A DNA stretch of 64,000 nt from Desulfovibrio litoralis DSM 11393. GTDB lineage: Bacteria; Desulfobacterota; Desulfovibrionia; Desulfovibrionales; Desulfovibrionaceae. This document shows, piece by piece, positions 51,670 through 61,173 of the stretch (its first letter is position 1; every line of letters starts with the position of its first letter). The stretch spans positions 223,233 to 287,232 of the forward strand of contig NZ_FRDI01000004.1 of the NCBI RefSeq assembly GCF_900143255.1, in the 5' to 3' direction. The position numbers and the translations under genes were made by a program. The notes beneath the pieces were generated by a model that worked only from the letters and a program-made list of their open reading frames with translations, was not told the DNA's origin and did no database searches.

Positions 51670-53514
51670 ATGAAAGAACATTCTGCTAAGATAGATGATC
51701 AATCAAAGCCTCATATTAACCTGTTAGACCGGTGGAATGCCCCTTTACCCGAAACAAGAGTATTAGACACCTCTTTTTTGCCATCATCTTTATCGTCTAT
51801 TCCGTCAGTTTTTGTTAGTCTTTTAAAGAAAACCTTATATATAAACAGATTGATGGAATTGTTTTATACAATTCCTCCTTGTTCTTCGGCGTTGGATTTT
51901 GCTGAAAACAGTTTAAAAGTTATGAATGTATCACTTAAGTGTGATGAAAATTTCGCTGAATCTATTCCTAAAGAAGGTCCTTTAGTGATAGTCAGTAACC
52001 ACCCATTTGGCGGTATTGACGGATTGGCATTACTACTTGCTTTATTGCCACATCGACCTGATTTAAAGTTGTTGGTAAATTCAGCTTTGGGGATATTTCC
52101 TGATTTACGCAGTGCTTGCTTTCCTTTGGATATTCTTTCGGCAAGTTCTTCAGCTTTGTCAGTGAATAGTTCTTCACTGAGAGCTGCGGGAAGCTATTTA
52201 CAACAAGGCGGGGCTGTTGGTCTTTTTCCGTCCGGTACAGTGTCTTATTGGCGAAGAGGAAAGGGAGTTGTTGACCCTGATTGGCAAATGGCGGCGGCTC
52301 GTTTGGCAAAGCGCTATAATGCACAAGTTTTACCCTTGTTTTTTCATGGTAATAATAGTTTGCTATTTAATGTCTTTGGTTGCCTTCATCCTTTATTGCG
52401 AACCGTGATGTTACCTCGAGAGTTTTATAATTGTCGAGGCAAAACTTTAAGGTTGAGTAGTGGGCGGGTTGTTGATCCTAGTGCTTTAAATCTTTTAAAA
52501 AACCCTGAGTCTATTACTGCATATTTGCGTATGCGTTGTTACGCTTTGGCAGAAAAAAACAACAAACAACTGTCTAAAACCAAAATAGTTGATAACAGAC
52601 CAATGGAACCTGTTGCTGAAGCTCATGATCCTAAACTTATTATAGAAGCTATAGCCAAACTTCCGCCCAAAAGCCTTTTGGTAGAAGAGGGTGATTATGC
52701 CGTCTATTCGATAAGAGGTGGCGAGTCGCCTATTTTATTGGAAGAGCTTGGGGCTTTAAGGGAAGCAACTTTTCGCATGGTCGGAGAAGGTTCGGGTAAG
52801 TCAAGAGACCTCGATATTTATGATCATAAATATTATCATCTGCTTTTGTGGCATAAAAAAGATGCTTGTTTAGTCGGGGCGTATCGTCTTGGCAAGGTCC
52901 AAGAAATTTTAGCAGAAAGCGGAGAAGCCGGGCTTTATACCAGCACGCTTTTTCGTATGAGTCCTGAGTTTTTTAGGCGTTATGAAAACTCATTAGAGCT
53001 TGGGCGTGCTGTGGTTCACCCAAATTATCAACGTGAGTATTACCCCTTGATGATGCTGTGGAAAGGAATAGGGCGTTTTTTATTGAGGCATGATGATATT
53101 CACTGTTTATTCGGACCTGTGAGTTTAAGTCTTGATTATACTCCGGCTTCCTTAGGTACTGTTGTAGAGTATTTACAAACTCAATGTGGCAGTACTGAAC
53201 TTTCAAGTATGGTGCGCGGAAGGACAATTCCTGATAAATTACTGAGTTCCGCAAAAGATATTCCTTTGCCCGATACATTAAATTATAACGGTTTAGTGGC
53301 GTTGGTGAAAGATATTGAGGGTGGAAAGGGAATTCCCGTTTTGTTTAAACATTACCTTAAACTTGGGGGAAAAATAGGGGCGTTTCATATAGACACAAGC
53401 TTTAATACGTTAGACGCTTTTTTACTCATGGATATTGTAAATTCCCCACAACAAATGTTGGAACGCTATATGACCCCGGAAGGAGCAGAAGCCTTTTTAA
53501 AACGTTGGCGTTAG
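51670..53514 (+). CDS. Fused lysophospholipid acyltransferase / GNAT N-acyltransferase (OlsF-like)
   Basis: A 614-residue two-domain enzyme. Residues about 90-300 form a PlsC-type acyltransferase (VIVSNHPFGGIDGLALL, with the NHPxGxxD form of the HX4D motif, and GLFPSGTVSYWRRG). Residues about 335-570 form an OlsB/hemolysin-type GNAT fold (LGALREATFRMVGEGSG, DIYDHKYYHLLLW, VGAYRLGK, LELGRAVVHPNYQ). The same order occurs in the bifunctional ornithine-lipid synthase OlsF, where the C-terminal part N-acylates ornithine and the N-terminal part adds the second chain. Ornithine-lipid synthesis is therefore a reasonable inference. GGAG precedes the ATG. Confidence 0.8.
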   Translation: MKEHSAKIDDQSKPHINLLDRWNAPLPETRVLDTSFLPSSLSSIPSVFVSLLKKTLYINRLMELFYTIPPCSSALDFAENSLKVMNVSLKCDENFAESIPKEGPLVIVSNHPFGGIDGLALLLALLPHRPDLKLLVNSALGIFPDLRSACFPLDILSASSSALSVNSSSLRAAGSYLQQGGAVGLFPSGTVSYWRRGKGVVDPDWQMAAARLAKRYNAQVLPLFFHGNNSLLFNVFGCLHPLLRTVMLPREFYNCRGKTLRLSSGRVVDPSALNLLKNPESITAYLRMRCYALAEKNNKQLSKTKIVDNRPMEPVAEAHDPKLIIEAIAKLPPKSLLVEEGDYAVYSIRGGESPILLEELGALREATFRMVGEGSGKSRDLDIYDHKYYHLLLWHKKDACLVGAYRLGKVQEILAESGEAGLYTSTLFRMSPEFFRRYENSLELGRAVVHPNYQREYYPLMMLWKGIGRFLLRHDDIHCLFGPVSLSLDYTPASLGTVVEYLQTQCGSTELSSMVRGRTIPDKLLSSAKDIPLPDTLNYNGLVALVKDIEGGKGIPVLFKHYLKLGGKIGAFHIDTSFNTLDAFLLMDIVNSPQQMLERYMTPEGAEAFLKRWR

Positions 53515-53683
53515 TTGGCTTTGTTTTTGTGTTGTATTAATGTTTTAAGCGTTATAACACTTTGATTTTATTTATAAATAATATATGTTAATATGATAGA
53601 CAAAATTAATTATATAATATATAAATATTGTAAAATTAACAGCGATTATATTTTTATTATTATGATATAATTAGGAGTTGCCG

Positions 53684-54412
53684 ATGTTCCAGCCAAAACA
53701 TTCCCTGCCTTTATATTATCAAATTACAGAAGAGTTGCGTACTCGTTTAAAAAACGAAGAATGGAAAGAGGGCGATTTATTCCCCACAGATAAATATTGG
53801 GCAACTCAATTTAATGTTTCGATAACAACAATAAGACAGGCCTTGGCACAACTTGTAAGCGAAGGTTTTTTATATAGACGGGCAGGTAAAGGAACTTTTG
53901 TTCAGCTTTCCAATATTACTGAAAAAGTAGGTAAGTTATCGGGCTTTTTTGATGAAATTAGAGCAAAAGGAAAAGTACCAACTGCAAAAATTTTGTCTTC
54001 CGGAGTGAAAAATTTAGATAGCCACTTACTTTCTCGTTTCCCAATTCTTTCAAGCTTTAAGCAACCGAATTTGTTTTTGATTGATAAAAGACAATGTATG
54101 AATAATATGCCTGTTGCCAGAGTTTTAAGTTTTTGGCGAGAAGACCTTGGCAGGCAAATAGAAAAATATGATTTAACAACTCACGGCATGTATGATATTT
54201 TAGATATGTTGGGGATTAAAAAAGATTTTGCAGAACAATTTATTAGTGCAGAGGCTGCGAGTCCCGAGTTATCAGAAATTTTGGAAGTTCCTAAAAAAAC
54301 ACCTTTAATGCGTATGGATCGCCTTTTATACAGCAATAATCAGGTTTTGGAATTTTCCGTTAACTGGTATCGTTCCGATCGTTATCGTTATACTTTTAGA
54401 TTAGACGCATAA
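53684..54412 (+). CDS. GntR-family (HutC/UTRA) transcriptional regulator
   Basis: The start is set at ATG 53684, six bases after TTAGGAG; a TTG two codons upstream overlaps that site. The 242-residue protein has an N-terminal winged helix (PLYYQITEELRTRLKNEEWK, FPTDKYWATQFNVSITTIRQ, ALAQLVSEGFLYRRAGKGTF) and a C-terminal UTRA effector domain (about 85-240: KLSGFFDEIRAKGKVPTAKI ... PLMRMDRLLYSNNQVLEFSV, YRSDRYRYTF). Such regulators bind a small sugar or amino-acid derivative. No catabolic gene is adjacent, so the regulated genes are elsewhere or include the OlsF-like gene 170 bases upstream. Confidence 0.88.
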   Translation: MFQPKHSLPLYYQITEELRTRLKNEEWKEGDLFPTDKYWATQFNVSITTIRQALAQLVSEGFLYRRAGKGTFVQLSNITEKVGKLSGFFDEIRAKGKVPTAKILSSGVKNLDSHLLSRFPILSSFKQPNLFLIDKRQCMNNMPVARVLSFWREDLGRQIEKYDLTTHGMYDILDMLGIKKDFAEQFISAEAASPELSEILEVPKKTPLMRMDRLLYSNNQVLEFSVNWYRSDRYRYTFRLDA

Positions 54413-54486
54413 AGTTTACAAACATAATTAACTATATTGTTTTATTGAAAAAGCTTTTATTATTTTTTAGATAAAACAAAGTTTAA

Positions 54487-55923
54487 TTATTTTTCTCTGT
54501 ATTCTCTTTCATTAGAGTCTATATAAAAGCGTTGCGTACCTTTTTGAGCGATTACAAAACCTTTTTGTGAAGAGTCGTAAAGGGAATCATAGTCATATTT
54601 AAACTCGGTAGATTTCTTGTTTTTTATATCTATTATTCCCCATTTATTTTCGCTATTTTTTACCCAGAGCTTTGAAATATTATCATATTGATAGTCTTTA
54701 TACGTTCCTAATAGGTCGCCGTTTTTATCGAAAATATCAATGCGTCCTTGTTTTTTTACGAGAATCAATATATTGTTTTGCTCAATATTGTTTTGTGTAT
54801 TTGGGCTATTATCTAAACTTAGCACTGAAACGTCATCAAAGAAATTGTCAGGTATTTTCAGTGGTTGAGAGCCGGGTGCGGGGTAAGGGAAGTTGATTGA
54901 CCAATCACGCTTGTTTTCTATATCCCAGAGCATTCTTTTGCCTTTATATTCGACAATCATCAAGTTAGCAGGCAATACTTTCAGTATTCTGTCAAACATT
55001 GGTGGGGCTATAAAATTGGCGTTTTTATCCAGTAAGCCCCAAAATTTACCTTCTTTGACTTGTGCATAATCGTTTTGAAAAGGGTTGGCATCTATAAAAC
55101 GAGGTTTAACAAGTATAGTTCCGTCAAAGTTTTGATAGCCGAAAAGCTCACCTTGTTTGATTAATTGTGGGGTATAAGGATTAAAATTTGTAGTTGGGTC
55201 GGAAGTTGTGTTAGGTAAATAAGCTAAATCATATGTTGGCTTAGTTAAAATTTGTCCGTTTTTGTCCATTATACCGGCTAATGTATTTCTGTAGATTAAG
55301 CTGAGTTCTTTATCTTTTTCACTGTATTCAGTGTTTGGTATGAGATAAAAGAAAAAGTTACGTTGGTAGTCTGTTCCCACTATTTGGGTTTTCATTTCCA
55401 TAGCTCGTTGTTTCACTACACTTGGAATTTCACTTTGCAAAGCTTCGTAAAAGCTTGAATATATTTGATTTACGCTATTTATATAATAGCTTTCTTTTAC
55501 CCCTTCGCTAACTTTAAATTTGATGCCAAACATACCTTCGGATAAGGTAAGTGTTTTTGGGTCTATATCAATATTTCCGTTTGCGATTTTTCCGTTACTC
55601 AAAGAAGTAAATTGAGGTTTAATCAACCAGTTTCCCTCAGAGTCAATAAAACCCCAGCCTTTTACAGCATTTGTAGCTACAGCAGCCCTGCCAAACTCAA
55701 AGGGTTCGGCCAGAACAAAGCGTGGCTTTATATGAATATTGCCTTGTCTGTCGGCGTATCCGTATTTTCCGTTTTTACCAAGCCACGGAATCCAGTCTAC
55801 ATTTTGAGTTGTTGGCTTGGCAAGTGATTGATTTGCTTTATTATTTGAGTTTGAACATGCCGTGCAACCCAAAATCAGGGAAACAAGGCAAATACAGCTA
55901 AGGATAAGTTTAAACTGTAACAT
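54487..55923 (-). CDS. WG-repeat lipoprotein
   Basis: The start is set at 55923 (MLQFKLILSC), since TTGGAG lies seven bases upstream and contains an earlier in-frame ATG at 55935. The 478-residue protein has a lipoprotein signal peptide with lipobox LILGC (Cys about 19). It then has WG-type repeats (YGYADRQGNIHIKPRFVLAE, GWGFIDSEGNWLIKPQF, FGYQNFDGTILVKPRF, FWGLLDKNANFIAPPMF, and weaker copies to the C-terminus). WG repeats form beta-propeller-like surfaces that bind proteins or glycans. The cellular role is unknown. It converges with the GntR gene, and a weak AT stem (TTGTTTTAT/ATAAAACAA, 54437-54479) lies between them. Confidence 0.8.
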   Translation of the reverse strand: MLQFKLILSCICLVSLILGCTACSNSNNKANQSLAKPTTQNVDWIPWLGKNGKYGYADRQGNIHIKPRFVLAEPFEFGRAAVATNAVKGWGFIDSEGNWLIKPQFTSLSNGKIANGNIDIDPKTLTLSEGMFGIKFKVSEGVKESYYINSVNQIYSSFYEALQSEIPSVVKQRAMEMKTQIVGTDYQRNFFFYLIPNTEYSEKDKELSLIYRNTLAGIMDKNGQILTKPTYDLAYLPNTTSDPTTNFNPYTPQLIKQGELFGYQNFDGTILVKPRFIDANPFQNDYAQVKEGKFWGLLDKNANFIAPPMFDRILKVLPANLMIVEYKGKRMLWDIENKRDWSINFPYPAPGSQPLKIPDNFFDDVSVLSLDNSPNTQNNIEQNNILILVKKQGRIDIFDKNGDLLGTYKDYQYDNISKLWVKNSENKWGIIDIKNKKSTEFKYDYDSLYDSSQKGFVIAQKGTQRFYIDSNEREYREK

Positions 55924-56071
55924 TGATAACTCCAATGTTAGTTTGTTATATTTTTTTATTGTCGATGATATATGTTTTCTGTTTTAGCAAGTATAACAAA
56001 AAAGCCAACAAAAAAGTTTATCTAACATTACTAAGTTCAACTATCAAATATTGCTCTAATTTCTTTAATCA

Positions 56072-56148
56072 TGGTGGGCAATGCGGGAATCGAACCCACG
56101 GCCTTTGACTCCGGAGGTCAACGCTCTATCCAACTGAGCTAACTGCCC
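56072..56148 (-). tRNA. tRNA-Arg (anticodon CCG)
   Basis: Read on the minus strand the 77-base cloverleaf is complete: acceptor GGGCAGT with ATTGCCC (one G-U), TA at 8-9, D arm GCTC...GAGC, anticodon stem TTGAC/GTCAA with loop CTCCGGA giving anticodon CCG, T arm GTGGG-TTCGATT-CCCGC, discriminator A and an encoded CCA (56072-56074). It decodes CGG arginine codons. It stands alone between the WG-repeat lipoprotein and NnrE/NnrD genes. Confidence 0.93.
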
Positions 56149-56208
56149 ACAAGCAAAGATTTATAACTGTGCTATACTTTTGAGTCAAGTTTAATATGAG
56201 TTACATAA

Positions 56209-57870
56209 CTAAACAATGTTTTTTTCAAGATTCGCTAAAACGAAGGGAATGCTTTCTGCTATTTCTGATGCAAGGTTACCTCTTAGGGGAAATTTTTGTT
56301 TTAGATATTCACCGCATAGTCCGTGGATATAAACTCCCAAGGCGGTACTTTCAAAAGACCCAAAGCCTTTTGCCGCTAAGCTTCCGCAAATACCGCTTAA
56401 GACATCGCCGGAACCGCCAACAGAAAGATTTGGTTCGGCAAAGTGAGAAATAATAATAGGATACTTATTGTTGTTTTGTTTGGAGATTAAAGTGCCTGCA
56501 CCTTTTAGAATAACAGTAGCAAGAGTTTTTTTAGATAATTCTTTTATTGCCTCAAACCTGTTGTTTTCTATATCTTCAATTTGACATTTTAATAGTCTGG
56601 CGGCTTCACCGGGGTGTGGGGTTAAAATATCTTTTTCCGAAAGTTGAGTCCATTCAAAGACTCCGTTTGCAAGATGGAAAAGGGCATCAGCATCAACTAT
56701 CAAGGGCATTCTTTCTTCTATTGAGATTGGAAGTTTAAAAAAGAGAGAAAGAAATTGTGCTGCCTCCGGGCTACGTCCCATTCCCGGTCCAAGAACAAGC
56801 GATAGGTTATTGTATTTTTTAGTTTTAAGTCTTAACCAAAGGTCTTTAATTAAAGTCGGGTGCCAATCTTCGTTAAGATTTTCTTGAATTGTTTCCGAGT
56901 TGATATTTTGTTTATAAAGCGGAATAGTCATTATATTGGCGTTTCCGCTTTTAATTTGAGGGCATAATTCGGAAGGGGCTGCTATACTGACTAAACCTGA
57001 ACCTGTTCTGATTGCTGCTAAGGCACTTAGAAAAGGAGCTCCCGTTAAACCTTTTGATCCACCAACAACAATAACCGAGCCTGCACTGCCTTTATGAAGG
57101 TTTTCGTTTGGACGTAATATTTCTTTTAGTTTTGAACTTATATTAAAACAAGCGTATGAAGCGGGGTAAGTGTCTTTGAGTTTGCTTGGAATACCAATTT
57201 GTTGAATATCCAAACAACCCACATAAGTTTTTGCTTGAGGTAAGAGTAAAGCCGGTTTTGCAGCTTCAAAGCTGACTGTAAGATGAGCTTCGATTGCTAC
57301 GGGTAAAGGCTCGGCGGTCATTGCGTTTAATCCGCTTGGAATATCAATAGAAAAAATATAGCTGTGTTTTCTCTTGCTATTGATCCAGTTAATCAGGTCT
57401 AGGAAATCTGTGTTAAGCTGTCCTTTAACGCCTGTTCCGAGAATAGCATCAACAATGATGTCAGGTGTTTGTAAATTATTTGGAATCGAATGAAGCCCAC
57501 GGCGTAAGTATAAAAAATTTACACCGCATTTTTTTGCAAGGTCAATATGTAGCTTTGCCGCACCAGTATAGCGACTAAGTGGTTTTAGATGAGCTAAAGT
57601 TACATTGCAACCAAAGTCATGTAAACAGCGACTTAAAACAGCTCCGTCTCCGCCGTTGTTTCCTGATCCACAAATAACAAGAACAGAACCGTTGTCGTCT
57701 AAGTTGATATGCGATTTTAAGCTGTAAAATGCGGCTCTTCCGGCGTTTTCCATAAGAATATTAGTATGTAATCCGTATTCTTCCGAGGCTTTGTTGTCCC
57801 AAAGAGACATTTCCTCTACGCTTGTAACGGGCTTGGTTATATCTTTAAAATTAAGAATAGTTTGAGACAT
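56209..57870 (-). CDS. nnrD: Bifunctional NAD(P)H-hydrate epimerase / ADP-dependent NAD(P)H-hydrate dehydratase
   Basis: Repairs hydrated NADH and NADPH. Residues 1-225 are the YjeF-N epimerase (SVEEMSLWDNKASEEYGL, ILMENAGRAAF, VICGSGNNGGDG, DAILGTGVKG, FSIDIPSGLNAM). Residues about 250-545 are the ribokinase-like ADP-dependent dehydratase (HKGSAGSVIVVGGSKGLTGA, ALAAIRTGSGLVS, VDADALFHL, LTPHPGEAARLL, VILKGAGTLI, GGSGDVLSGICGSLAAKG). The 553-residue length is slightly above the usual 500. AAGGTGGG precedes the ATG. It precedes the tRNA on the minus strand and is divergent from zapB. Confidence 0.93.
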   Translation of the reverse strand: MSQTILNFKDITKPVTSVEEMSLWDNKASEEYGLHTNILMENAGRAAFYSLKSHINLDDNGSVLVICGSGNNGGDGAVLSRCLHDFGCNVTLAHLKPLSRYTGAAKLHIDLAKKCGVNFLYLRRGLHSIPNNLQTPDIIVDAILGTGVKGQLNTDFLDLINWINSKRKHSYIFSIDIPSGLNAMTAEPLPVAIEAHLTVSFEAAKPALLLPQAKTYVGCLDIQQIGIPSKLKDTYPASYACFNISSKLKEILRPNENLHKGSAGSVIVVGGSKGLTGAPFLSALAAIRTGSGLVSIAAPSELCPQIKSGNANIMTIPLYKQNINSETIQENLNEDWHPTLIKDLWLRLKTKKYNNLSLVLGPGMGRSPEAAQFLSLFFKLPISIEERMPLIVDADALFHLANGVFEWTQLSEKDILTPHPGEAARLLKCQIEDIENNRFEAIKELSKKTLATVILKGAGTLISKQNNNKYPIIISHFAEPNLSVGGSGDVLSGICGSLAAKGFGSFESTALGVYIHGLCGEYLKQKFPLRGNLASEIAESIPFVLANLEKNIV

Positions 57871-58020
57871 AAGCCCACCTTTATTTTATGGTTGATACTT
57901 ATAATTTATACTAAATTCACAAAATATCAAAACAAAAAGTTGTTTAATAAACGGCTATGATATTTTTTTATTTGTTAACCCTCTTGCTTTTCAAGATGAT
58001 TTGAGTTATACGCATTAATT

Positions 58021-58278
58021 ATGGAAACATTAGATTTGTTGGAAAAACGTATAAATTCTTTGTTAGATAAAGTTACATTTTTAAGTAGCGAAAACAATAG
58101 ACTTCAACTTGAAACAGAACAAGGGCTTAGTGCTTTTGCTGAAGAAAATCGAGTTTTGGCTGAAGAAAATCGTAAATTAAAAGAAGCTCTTGATAAAGAA
58201 TTACAATGTAAAGAAGCTGTTGGGGGGCGAATAGATGCTCTTGTTGAGCGTTTAAAGTCTCAGCTTGATGAGTCTTAA
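58021..58278 (+). CDS. zapB: ZapB-like coiled-coil protein
   Basis: An 85-residue all-helical protein with heptad repeats throughout (LEKRINSLLDKVTFLSSENN, AEENRVLAEENRKLKEALDK, RIDALVERLKSQLD). ZapB-type proteins bundle at the division site and bind ZapA. The identification rests on size, coiled coil and its place three bases before zapA, since coiled coils carry little specific signature. The ribosome binding site is weak. In Desulfovibrio relatives the same order (coiled-coil gene, zapA, 6S RNA, rny) supports the call. Confidence 0.65.
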   Translation: METLDLLEKRINSLLDKVTFLSSENNRLQLETEQGLSAFAEENRVLAEENRKLKEALDKELQCKEAVGGRIDALVERLKSQLDES

Positions 58279-58281
58279 ATC

Positions 58282-58554
58282 GTGAACATGCACTCTTATA
58301 ATCTTACTGTTTTGGGGCATCAGGTTTCTTTTAAAGCCAAAGCTGAACCTGAAAGAGTAGAAAAAGCGTGTTCTCTTATTGAAGACAGATTTAAGCAACT
58401 TAAAGAACAAGGTGCTCAACTGAGTAATGAAAGAATTTTGATCTTCTTATCTTTGGCTTTAGCTGATGATATGTTAGAAGTTCAAGAAAAACTTCTTGCA
58501 ACGGAAGAACGCTTAAAATCTTTTTTAACCAGTTTAACAGGGCTAGGTGATTAA
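58282..58554 (+). CDS. zapA: Cell division protein ZapA
   Basis: A 90-residue ZapA, which crosslinks FtsZ filaments. The N-terminal beta-region YNLTVLGHQVSFKAKAEPER and the helical ACSLIEDRFKQLKEQGAQLS with NERILIFLSLALADDMLEVQ match the family, and the end is coiled coil. The GTG at 58282 is the start of the longest reading; an ATG two codons later (58288) is an alternative. It follows zapB by three bases and precedes the 6S RNA gene, the usual order in many proteobacteria (zapA-ssrS). Confidence 0.85.
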   Translation: MNMHSYNLTVLGHQVSFKAKAEPERVEKACSLIEDRFKQLKEQGAQLSNERILIFLSLALADDMLEVQEKLLATEERLKSFLTSLTGLGD

Positions 58555-58637
58555 TCTAGTTTTTATAACTATATTCTGTTTATGATTTATATATAAATAA
58601 AATGTTAGATACTTTAATATAAAACTTTTAGAGTTTA

Positions 58638-58816
58638 ATTCCCTGAGTCTCACGTGATGTGTTTCATGTCGCAGACCTCACAAGCATAATAAAGGATTCT
58701 TGCCGGAATGTGGTGTGCATGCCCAAATTTTATTGGGAAGCCTGAAACAAACTTAATAGAATCCACCTAGTTAACCTAGGTCTTGGTGATGTGTCTCACA
58801 CACGGCTACTTGGGGT
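58638..58816 (+). ncRNA. ssrS: 6S RNA
   Basis: This lies directly after zapA, the canonical position. The ends pair as a closing stem, CCCTGAGT (58641-58648) with ACTTGGGG (58808-58815), and inner parts form a long interrupted hairpin (CTCACGTGATGTGTTTCATG on one side, CTTGGTGATGTGTCTCACAC on the other) around a central bubble. The apical part has AAATTTTATTGGG. This mimics an open promoter and binds sigma-70 RNA polymerase. Ends are approximate. The 285 bases from here to the rny start hold the rny promoter region and nothing else that I can identify. Confidence 0.8.
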
Positions 58817-59101
58817 GTTTATATAGTTTTACGTCTTTTTATTGCTGTAATTATATAAATTATATTGATAATCTTGTGATAACAATTTTATTTAAAATAA
58901 ACAGCTGGTTAGGTTAGTTTAGACTTGTTCTGTAACAGCTTGTTGCAACTCCTTCAAATAATAACCAATCAATTGCAATTCAGGTTGGCTCTGCTCAGTA
59001 TAAACTTTTAAAATAGTGGTTTATATTGCCTGAATATTAGTAACTGTCTTAGATTTTTTCTAAGATTTAACCAAGTTTTGAAATATAGAGGGGAGTTGAA
59101 T

Positions 59102-60661
59102 ATGGGGGCTTTAGAAGCAACCATTATTATTGGCGTTCTTATTGTCGGATTGGTGATAGGTTATATCATTCATAAAACAGTAGGGGTTAAACGTCTTAAT
59201 GATGCTCAAGAATTATCTAAGCGTATTATCGAAGAGGCCAGAAAAGAAGCACTGGCTCAAAAAAAAGAGATATTGATACAAGGTAAAGATGAGGCTATTG
59301 AACATAAACGCTTGGTACAACAAGAATTAAAAGAACTAGAAAGAGAACTGAAAACAAAAGACAAAAAACTTCAAGATCAGAGTGAAAAACTTGAAGAAAA
59401 ATTTGAAAAAATCACTCAAAAAGAACAAGAAGTCTTAGGTGTTGAAAAAGATCTGACGCGTAAAGAGCGTAAAATTACAGAACTTGAAGAAACATTAAAT
59501 TTGAAAATTAATGAACAAGAAAAACGCTTGCAAGAAGTTTCCGGCTTAACCCAAGAAGAGGCCAGAAGCTTGATTTTACAAGACGTTGAAGGTAAAACTC
59601 GTCATGATGCCGCACGCATGATGCGCCTTATTGAAACAGAGGCGAAAGAAATCGCCGACCGTAAGGCAAAAGATATTATCGCTAATGCTATCCAGCGTTA
59701 TGCCGGTGATTATGTTGGTGAACAAACGGTTACGGCGGTTACTCTTCCTAGTGAAGAAATGAAAGGGCGTATTATTGGTCGAGAAGGGCGTAATATAAGA
59801 GCGTTAGAGGCTGCGACCGGCGTTGACCTTATTATTGATGATACACCGGAAACCGTTATTTTATCGGCTTATAGCCCTTTACGCAGACAGGTTGCTAAAA
59901 TGGCGCTAGAGCGTCTTATTCAAGATGGGCGTATTCACCCGGCAAGAATCGAAGATATTGTAAAAAAAGTAGAACAAGAACTTGATGTTCAAATTAGAGA
60001 AGTCGGCGAACAGGCAACTTTTGACGTTGGCGTACACGGAATTCACCCTGATATAGTCAGACTTTTAGGACAGTTACGCTATCGAACCAGTTTTTCTCAA
60101 AATGTTTTGCAACACTCTCTTGAGGTTGCGTCTTTATGTGGAATGATGGCGGCTGAGCTTGGCTTAGATATTAAAAAAGCTAAGAGAGCCGGGTTGTTAC
60201 ATGATATTGGTAAAGCTGTCGATCATGAAATAGAGGGACCGCATGCTTTGATTGGTGCTGATATTGCTAAAAAATACGGCGAAAGCAAAGAAATTATTCA
60301 TGCGATTGCTGCCCACCATGAAGATGTGCCTTTAAAGTCAACCTTGTCTGTTCTTACTCAAGCGGCAGACTGTTTATCAGGAGCTAGACCGGGGGCAAGA
60401 AAAGAATTGCTTGAAAACTATGTAAAACGTTTGGAAGACCTTGAAAATATAGCTGTTTCTTTCGAGGGTGTATCTAAAGCTTACGCTATTCAAGCGGGTA
60501 GAGAAGTTAGAGTTATGGTTAACTCAGATGATGTTGATGATGATTCTACTTATTTATTATGTAAGGATATTTCTGATAAAATAGAAAAAAATCTTACCTA
60601 TCCCGGACAAATTCGAGTTACTGTTATTCGTGAACGTCGTGCGGTTGGGTTTGCAAAATAA
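59102..60661 (+). CDS. rny: Ribonuclease Y
   Basis: The start is set at 59102 ([20 protein letters not shown]), because GGGGAG sits seven bases upstream; an earlier in-frame ATG (59078) would put residues before the membrane anchor. RNase Y is a membrane-bound endoribonuclease that initiates mRNA decay. The 519-residue protein has a TM anchor (5-24), a long charged coiled coil (30-175), a KH domain (about 205-270, [20 protein letters not shown]) and an HD domain (about 330-430) with the metal motif [12 protein letters not shown] and a second His pair in AAHHEDVP. A terminator follows at 60687. Confidence 0.95.
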   Translation: MGALEATIIIGVLIVGLVIGYIIHKTVGVKRLNDAQELSKRIIEEARKEALAQKKEILIQGKDEAIEHKRLVQQELKELERELKTKDKKLQDQSEKLEEKFEKITQKEQEVLGVEKDLTRKERKITELEETLNLKINEQEKRLQEVSGLTQEEARSLILQDVEGKTRHDAARMMRLIETEAKEIADRKAKDIIANAIQRYAGDYVGEQTVTAVTLPSEEMKGRIIGREGRNIRALEAATGVDLIIDDTPETVILSAYSPLRRQVAKMALERLIQDGRIHPARIEDIVKKVEQELDVQIREVGEQATFDVGVHGIHPDIVRLLGQLRYRTSFSQNVLQHSLEVASLCGMMAAELGLDIKKAKRAGLLHDIGKAVDHEIEGPHALIGADIAKKYGESKEIIHAIAAHHEDVPLKSTLSVLTQAADCLSGARPGARKELLENYVKRLEDLENIAVSFEGVSKAYAIQAGREVRVMVNSDDVDDDSTYLLCKDISDKIEKNLTYPGQIRVTVIRERRAVGFAK

Positions 60662-60686
60662 TTATATTTTTTTAATTAAAGATATG

Positions 60687-60728
60687 ATAAAACCGTTGCA
60701 TATTAGTTATGTAACGGTTTTATTTTTT
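60687..60728 (+). terminator. Terminator after rny
   Basis: AAAACCGTTGCAT pairs with ATGTAACGGTTTT (one G-U pair) around ATTAGTT, followed by ATTTTTTTG. Confidence 0.85.
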
Positions 60729-60772
60729 TGTGTTTTTAATTTAGCTAACTCTTTAACAACAACTAATGTCTT

Positions 60773-61156
60773 ATGATTGATTTAAGTTTAACAAAAGATA
60801 AGATTACTCTTAGGCTCGTTGCTCATTTTTTAGGCGACGATTTAAACATTAGCCTTTTTGGCGGAGACAAACCGCATATTGGAGCTGTGGCTTTGGCTCA
60901 AGCTTATCCGAGTCGCAGTCAAGTCGGTGAATCTAGTTCAACCTGTTCCGTGCTTACAGTGCTTGGACACAAAGAAGATGAACTCGCAAAATCGTTGGCA
61001 GAGTATATTTCAAAAGCTTTAAATATCACAGTCTGTGTTGCTTGCGGAATTCATCTTAATACTTTTAAGCCTGAACATATTAATATTATTAAACAAATTG
61101 TTGATGAGCTGATTCTCGAACTGTTAGAAGAGATAAAGAATAAGCCACGATCTTAG
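60773..61156 (+). CDS. LpdD-like small protein (prenylated-flavin chaperone family)
   Basis: A 127-residue protein with a beta-rich N-terminal half (ITLRLVAHFLGDDLNISLFG), the conserved GGDKPHIGAVALAQAY, STCSVLTVLGHKEDELAKSL, and an alpha-helical tail with VCVACGIHLNTFKPEHI. This layout recalls the LpdD-type chaperones of prenylated-FMN decarboxylases, which also resemble proteasome-assembly-chaperone folds. The recognition is from memory of the GGD-PHIG motif and is moderate only. No UbiD/UbiX gene is next to it. It follows rny by 111 bases across a terminator, so it is separately expressed. Confidence 0.55.
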   Translation: MIDLSLTKDKITLRLVAHFLGDDLNISLFGGDKPHIGAVALAQAYPSRSQVGESSSTCSVLTVLGHKEDELAKSLAEYISKALNITVCVACGIHLNTFKPEHINIIKQIVDELILELLEEIKNKPRS

Positions 61157-61173
61157 TCAGACAAAAAAACTTA

